This document shows, piece by piece, positions 6,641 to 10,449 of a stretch of 10,449 bases of DNA. Made by a program: the position numbers and the translations under genes. Position 1 is the stretch's first letter, and each line of letters begins with the position of its first letter. A model generated the notes under the pieces. It was not told where the DNA came from. It saw only the letters and a list, made by a program, of their open reading frames with translations, and ran no database searches. Source of the stretch: Planctomycetaceae bacterium (lineage in GTDB: Bacteria; Planctomycetota; Planctomycetia; Pirellulales; Pirellulaceae); the NCBI GenBank assembly GCA_002702965.1, contig PADE01000043.1, positions 28,110-38,558 on the forward strand, in the 5' to 3' direction.

Positions 6641-6686
6641 TCCGCTCGTGCGCAGCTGTCGGCGCCGCGGGGTCCGCACGAGTGGG
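6641..6686 (+). other. Long stem-loop just upstream of the DUF1549 gene
   Basis: Bases 6642-6652 (CCGCTCGTGCG) pair with 6675-6685 (CGCACGAGTGG), an 11-bp stem with one G-U pair; a further U-G pair can be added at 6641/6686. The 22-base loop contains GGCGCC. The left arm can alternatively pair with an upstream TGCGCA (6634-6639 with 6649-6654). It starts 45 bases after the esterase stop and ends 15 bases before the chosen ATG at 6702. It has no U-tract. It could end esterase transcription or control translation of the downstream pair. Confidence 0.4.
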
Positions 6687-6701
6687 AACGAGCATCCGAT
6701 C

Positions 6702-9002
6702 ATGATTCGACATCCCGGAAATGACCGGCTCGATCGTATACACCTGACCCTCTGGTACGGGCTGATCTTGGGTTGTGCCTCGGGACCTGTCACGGCCGGT
6801 GAAAACGAACCGACAGGGCCACACTGGTCATTCCGCCCGATCGTACGCCGGCCGGTGCCACCCGTCGGTCGCGTACACCGGGCCCACAACGCGATCGACG
6901 CGTTTGTGCGTCGGCGTTTGGATGCGGAGAAAATGGAACCCTCGCCGCCAGCTCGCAGGGAAACGCTGATTCGCCGGGTGACACTCGATCTGGTCGGGTT
7001 GCCCGTGCCGGCACGCGAAGTCACTGCGTTCGTAAACAACCCGTGCCCCGATGCGTACGAACGGGTCGTCGACCGCTTGCTGGCCTCACCGCACTACGGC
7101 GAACGCTGGGCACGGCCTTGGCTCGACGTCGCGCACTACGCCGATAGTGACGGTTATCTGACCGATCAGTTACGGCCGGTTGCGTGGCGCTTTCGACAGT
7201 GGGTGGTCAACGCGTTGAACTACGACATGCCCTTCGATCAATTCACGATCGAACAGCTGGCGGGCGACCTGCTCCCCGACTCAACCATTGATCAGAGGAT
7301 TGCCACTGGATTTCTCCGCCAAACGCTGAGCAACCGCGAAGGCGGCGCCGATGTCGAAGAGTTCCGGGTCATGCAAGTGAAAGACCGCGTGAGCACGGTC
7401 AGCACGGTTTGGCTGGGGCTCACCGTTCGTTGTAGTGAATGCCACGACCATAAATACGACCCGATCAGTCAACAAGATTTCTATGAACTGTATGCGTTTT
7501 TTAACTCGTCTGACGAAGTGAATATCGACGCTCCTTTGCCCGGAGAAATCGGCCCGTACCGTCGAGAAAAGCCAGAGTACGAGCGACAGCGTCACGCGTT
7601 TGTCGCTCCCCGTGCGGAGCAGATCGCCCGCCTGCAGCGCCGCTGGGAACTGCGGCTCCTAGAAGCCAACGCGCATCCGGGCCAGGACTACCGCTGGGAC
7701 CGACGGTGGGAAATCCTGGGGTTGATCTGGGGCCAGGGGCTCGGCGAAGGGCAATTGGAAGGTCAGGAGATCGTCAAGCTGGAGCCGCAGCGCCGAACGC
7801 CGTGGCAACGCAATCGGATTTTCGAGTACTTCCTGCGATTCGGTGCGGACATCGATCCCGCGCGTTTCGGCGAGCTGGGTCTCAGTCAGATCAAGAGCCA
7901 GATCGAAGCGCTCAGCAACCGGTTGCCGAAACTGGCGCGCGCCGCCACGATCCGTGAAACACAGAATGTGCGGAAGGCATTCGTTCAGAATCGCGGGGTT
8001 TTTAACGATCTGGGTATGGAGGTAGAACCGAGCACGCCGCGGTGTCTGCCCGCGATGGCGGAAAATACTGACCGCAACCGACTGGGGCTCGCCCAGTGGC
8101 TGGTCGCTCCGGACAATCCACTCACCGCACGCGTCGCCGTGAACCGGATTTGGCAGGGCTTCTTCGGGCGCGGTTTGGTTCCGACGGCGGGAGACTTCGG
8201 CGCGCGGGGCGAGTCGCCGACCCATCCAGAGCTGCTGGATTGGCTGGCGCACGAGTTCGTCGCACAGGGGTGGGGCATCAAGCGGCTGCATCAACGCATC
8301 GTATGCTCGGCCGTTTATCGGCAGTCATCGCGCGATCGTCCCGAACTCCAGACTCGAGATCCGAACAACCGACTACTGGCCCGCCAGGCCAGCTTGCGGC
8401 TCTCGGCTGAAGCGGTGCGCGACAGCGCGTTGGCCGTCAGCGGCCTGCTTTCCAGCAGGATCGGCGGTCCCAGTGTTCGGCCGCCCCAATCCGACAGCGT
8501 CGTCATGGGCGGTTTCGGCAACAGTGGCTGGCAGACGAGCCAAGGCGCGGATCGCTACCGCCGCGCGCTGTACACCTTCATCAAACGCTCGACACCCTTT
8601 CCCCAGTTGGTGACGTTTGACGCACCCAACACGCGCGAAGCGTGCACGCGCCGAGAACGTTCCAACACACCACTGCAGGCCTTGACACTGCTCAACGATC
8701 CGCTGTTCTGGGAAGCATCGCAAGCGCTTGCCAAGCGCAGCCTCCGCGAGACAAACGGCGATGTCGAGCAGCGCATCGAGTACGGATTTCGACTCTGTAC
8801 GGCCAGACCACCAAACGCGGTCGAAAGGGGCGAGCTGTTGAACTGTTATCGACAGCTCGAGGAGATCCTACGACAGAATCCCGAGGCGGCTACCGGGATC
8901 ATGCCGCGCCGCGGGGAGGAGCCCGGCGCGATCGATGCGGCGGCCTGGACGGGAGTGTGCAGCGTGATGTTGAACCTGCACGAGTTCATCACACGAGATT
9001 GA
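6702..9002 (+). CDS. DUF1549/DUF1553 (PSCyt2/PSD1) protein, Sec-exported
   Basis: 766 residues from the ATG at 6702. An in-frame ATG at 6633 would add 23 residues encoded by a hairpin region before the signal peptide and is rejected. The signal core is about 14-25, with cleavage near VTA (30-32); ILGC is a weak lipobox alternative. DUF1549 spans about 64-270 and includes the conserved RLLASPHYGERWARPWLDV and the motif CSECHDHKYDP, whose CxxCH (C244, C247, H248) has the form of a c-type heme site. A variable linker (about 275-450) contains LIWGQGLGEGQLEGQEIVK. DUF1553 spans about 454-745, including NPLTARVAVNRIWQGFFGRG and TFDAPNTREACTRR, and the protein ends NLHEFITRD. Many relatives carry an extra N-terminal cytochrome domain (PSCyt1); it is absent here. 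The molecular role of the family is unknown. The next gene starts 3 bases after the stop, so they form an operon. Confidence 0.93.
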   Translation: MIRHPGNDRLDRIHLTLWYGLILGCASGPVTAGENEPTGPHWSFRPIVRRPVPPVGRVHRAHNAIDAFVRRRLDAEKMEPSPPARRETLIRRVTLDLVGLPVPAREVTAFVNNPCPDAYERVVDRLLASPHYGERWARPWLDVAHYADSDGYLTDQLRPVAWRFRQWVVNALNYDMPFDQFTIEQLAGDLLPDSTIDQRIATGFLRQTLSNREGGADVEEFRVMQVKDRVSTVSTVWLGLTVRCSECHDHKYDPISQQDFYELYAFFNSSDEVNIDAPLPGEIGPYRREKPEYERQRHAFVAPRAEQIARLQRRWELRLLEANAHPGQDYRWDRRWEILGLIWGQGLGEGQLEGQEIVKLEPQRRTPWQRNRIFEYFLRFGADIDPARFGELGLSQIKSQIEALSNRLPKLARAATIRETQNVRKAFVQNRGVFNDLGMEVEPSTPRCLPAMAENTDRNRLGLAQWLVAPDNPLTARVAVNRIWQGFFGRGLVPTAGDFGARGESPTHPELLDWLAHEFVAQGWGIKRLHQRIVCSAVYRQSSRDRPELQTRDPNNRLLARQASLRLSAEAVRDSALAVSGLLSSRIGGPSVRPPQSDSVVMGGFGNSGWQTSQGADRYRRALYTFIKRSTPFPQLVTFDAPNTREACTRRERSNTPLQALTLLNDPLFWEASQALAKRSLRETNGDVEQRIEYGFRLCTARPPNAVERGELLNCYRQLEEILRQNPEAATGIMPRRGEEPGAIDAAAWTGVCSVMLNLHEFITRD

Positions 9003-9005
9003 AGC

Positions 9006-10449
9006 ATGCAGATCGAACAACAGCTCGCCTTGCGACACCGCCGTCGCTTCCTCCGCGACGGTACGTACGGAATCGGCGCGATCGCTTTGTCGCAGTTGCT
9101 GTCGGCGGATACCTTCGCCGTGGAACCATCAAGCGGACCGGCTCCACCGCGCCCCGCGCAGCCGCACCATGCACCACAGGCCAAACGCGTCCTGTTTCTG
9201 AACATGTCGGGAGGTCCCAGCCAACTCGATCTGTTTGATCCCAAACCCCAGCTGCAGAAGCTGCACACCCAGCCGGTTCCCGCCTCGTTTCTCGAAGGTC
9301 TCAACGATCCGGTGATCAAGTCCGGTGCGACCGTGATGGCAACACCTCGCAAGTTCACCAGACATGGCGAGTGCGGCATGGAATTCTCGGACCGATTGCC
9401 GCACTTGAGCCAACTCGCCGACGAGCTGTGCCTGGTTCGCGCCATGGTGACCGATACCGCAAACCATCATCCGGGGCAACTACTGTTGAATTGCGGCACG
9501 CCGATGTTCGGCCACCCGAGCATGGGCGCGTGGGTGACCTACGGATTGGGAAGTGAGTCAGACAATTTGCCCGGATTCGTCGTGCTCACGTCCTATTCAA
9601 AACCGGCGTCGCTGGTCGGTCCCTCGCTGTGGACGAACGGATTTCTTCCATCTTCGTATCGCGGCGTGGCGTTTCGCAGCCGAGGCGAACCAATCCTGCA
9701 CCTGTCCAACCCCAACGGTGTCAACGATGCGTTTCAACGCGCGCGACTCGACGGTATCCGGAATTTGAATGAGCTGCGATTTGCCGAGACCCACGACCGT
9801 GAAATTGCGTCGCGCATCGCGTCCTACGAATTGGCCTATCGAATGCAGGTGGCAGCTCCCGAATTACTCGATTTCTCCGATGAATCGGCCGCCACACTCG
9901 AAATGTATGGCATGTATCACGAGACGACGCGCTGGTACGGAACCAACTGCCTGCTGGCGCGTCGAATGATCGAGCGCGGCGTACGGTTTGTTCAACTCTA
10001 TCATTCCGACTGGGACCACCATCTCGATCTCGACAAATTGCTGAAAGTCGAATGCGCGATGACCGACCAGCCAGCCGCTGCGTTGTTGACCGACTTGAAA
10101 CAGCGCGGACTGCTCGACGACACGCTCGTCATATGGGGGGGTGAATTTGGTCGAACACCGATGAACGAGGTGCGGCGCGGGAATTCGCCCGGTCACCAGG
10201 GCCGCGACCACCACCCGTTCGCCTTCACGCTGTTGATGGCCGGCGGCGGAATTCGAGGTGGCCAGGTGATCGGCAAGACCGACGAGCTGGGTTATCACGG
10301 AATCGAAGACCGTGTCCACGTCCACGATGTTCAAGCCACCGTCCTGCACTGCCTGGGGCTGGATCACACGCGACTGACGTACCGTCACCAAGGGCGCGAC
10401 TTTCGCCTGACCGACGTCAGTGGACACGTCGTGAAGAAAGTACTGCTCT
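9006..10449 (+). CDS. DUF1501 family protein, Tat-exported (3' end outside window)
   Basis: 481 codons from the ATG at 9006 run in one open frame to the window edge with no stop. The final residues (RLTDVSGHVVKKVLL) match the usual C-terminus of the family, so only a few codons are missing. The N-terminus HRRRFLRDG (11-19) fits the twin-arginine consensus, followed by a hydrophobic stretch (21-32), so Tat export of a folded, probably cofactor-bearing protein is expected. DUF1501 proteins are related to the alkaline phosphatase/sulfatase fold. Candidate metal or active-site motifs are NMSGGPSQLDLFDP near the start, HSDWDHH (333-339), WGGEFGRTP (377-385), GHQGRDHHP (396-404) and GYHG (429-432). 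The reaction is not established for the family. It starts 3 bases after the DUF1549/DUF1553 stop; this two-gene order is repeated many times in planctomycete genomes. A G7 run (10135-10141) encodes the WGG motif. Confidence 0.93.
   Translation, partial: MQIEQQLALRHRRRFLRDGTYGIGAIALSQLLSADTFAVEPSSGPAPPRPAQPHHAPQAKRVLFLNMSGGPSQLDLFDPKPQLQKLHTQPVPASFLEGLNDPVIKSGATVMATPRKFTRHGECGMEFSDRLPHLSQLADELCLVRAMVTDTANHHPGQLLLNCGTPMFGHPSMGAWVTYGLGSESDNLPGFVVLTSYSKPASLVGPSLWTNGFLPSSYRGVAFRSRGEPILHLSNPNGVNDAFQRARLDGIRNLNELRFAETHDREIASRIASYELAYRMQVAAPELLDFSDESAATLEMYGMYHETTRWYGTNCLLARRMIERGVRFVQLYHSDWDHHLDLDKLLKVECAMTDQPAAALLTDLKQRGLLDDTLVIWGGEFGRTPMNEVRRGNSPGHQGRDHHPFAFTLLMAGGGIRGGQVIGKTDELGYHGIEDRVHVHDVQATVLHCLGLDHTRLTYRHQGRDFRLTDVSGHVVKKVLL

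Noticed and set aside
7659..8294. 211-residue minus-strand frame opposite the DUF1549/DUF1553 gene
   Set aside because: Antisense shadow of a well-supported family protein; no motif of its own.
1..10449. CRISPR array, tRNA, insertion sequence or defence island
   Set aside because: No regularly spaced repeats, cloverleaf, terminal inverted repeats, transposase motifs or known defence domains were seen on either strand.

Overview
The window is GC-rich bacterial DNA that looks like Planctomycetota, most likely the Pirellulales side or a close relative. The strongest indicator is the pair at the right end. A DUF1549/DUF1553 protein (PSCyt2/PSD1 families) is followed after 3 bases by a Tat-exported DUF1501 protein. 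That pair is typical of Planctomycetota and Verrucomicrobiota. Weak or absent Shine-Dalgarno sequences and many exported proteins fit the same picture. No tRNA, rRNA, CRISPR array, transposase, integrase or phage gene is visible.

Layout. Bases 1-1137 (+) are the 3' part of a PD40/TolB-like beta-propeller protein that continues beyond the left edge. It converges on a secreted GH33-type sialidase (1196-2965, -). A gap of about 400 bases separates the sialidase from a divergent lipoprotein with a PI-PLC X-type catalytic core (3363-4295, +). Then follow, all on +, a cytoplasmic-looking amidohydrolase (4399-5247), a secreted Fes/IroE-like esterase (5528-6595), the DUF1549/DUF1553 protein (6702-9002) and the DUF1501 protein (9006 to beyond the right edge).

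How the genes may work together. Five of the seven proteins carry export signals, and the cut-off first one may also be envelope-associated. The set reads as scavenging or remodelling of extracellular glycoconjugates and lipids: sialic acid removal, phosphodiester cleavage of an inositol-lipid-like substrate, ester cleavage, and the poorly understood PSCyt/DUF1501 module. Only the last two genes are tightly coupled. The others are 100-400 bp apart, and each gap between + strand genes holds a clear inverted repeat with no U-tract, so they may be separate transcription units.

I see no unmistakable new defence, mobile or biosynthetic system. The points most worth a second look are the eukaryote-like calcium-site pattern in the PLC lipoprotein, its divergent pairing with a sialidase, and the structured leaders ahead of the amidohydrolase, the esterase and the DUF1549 gene.
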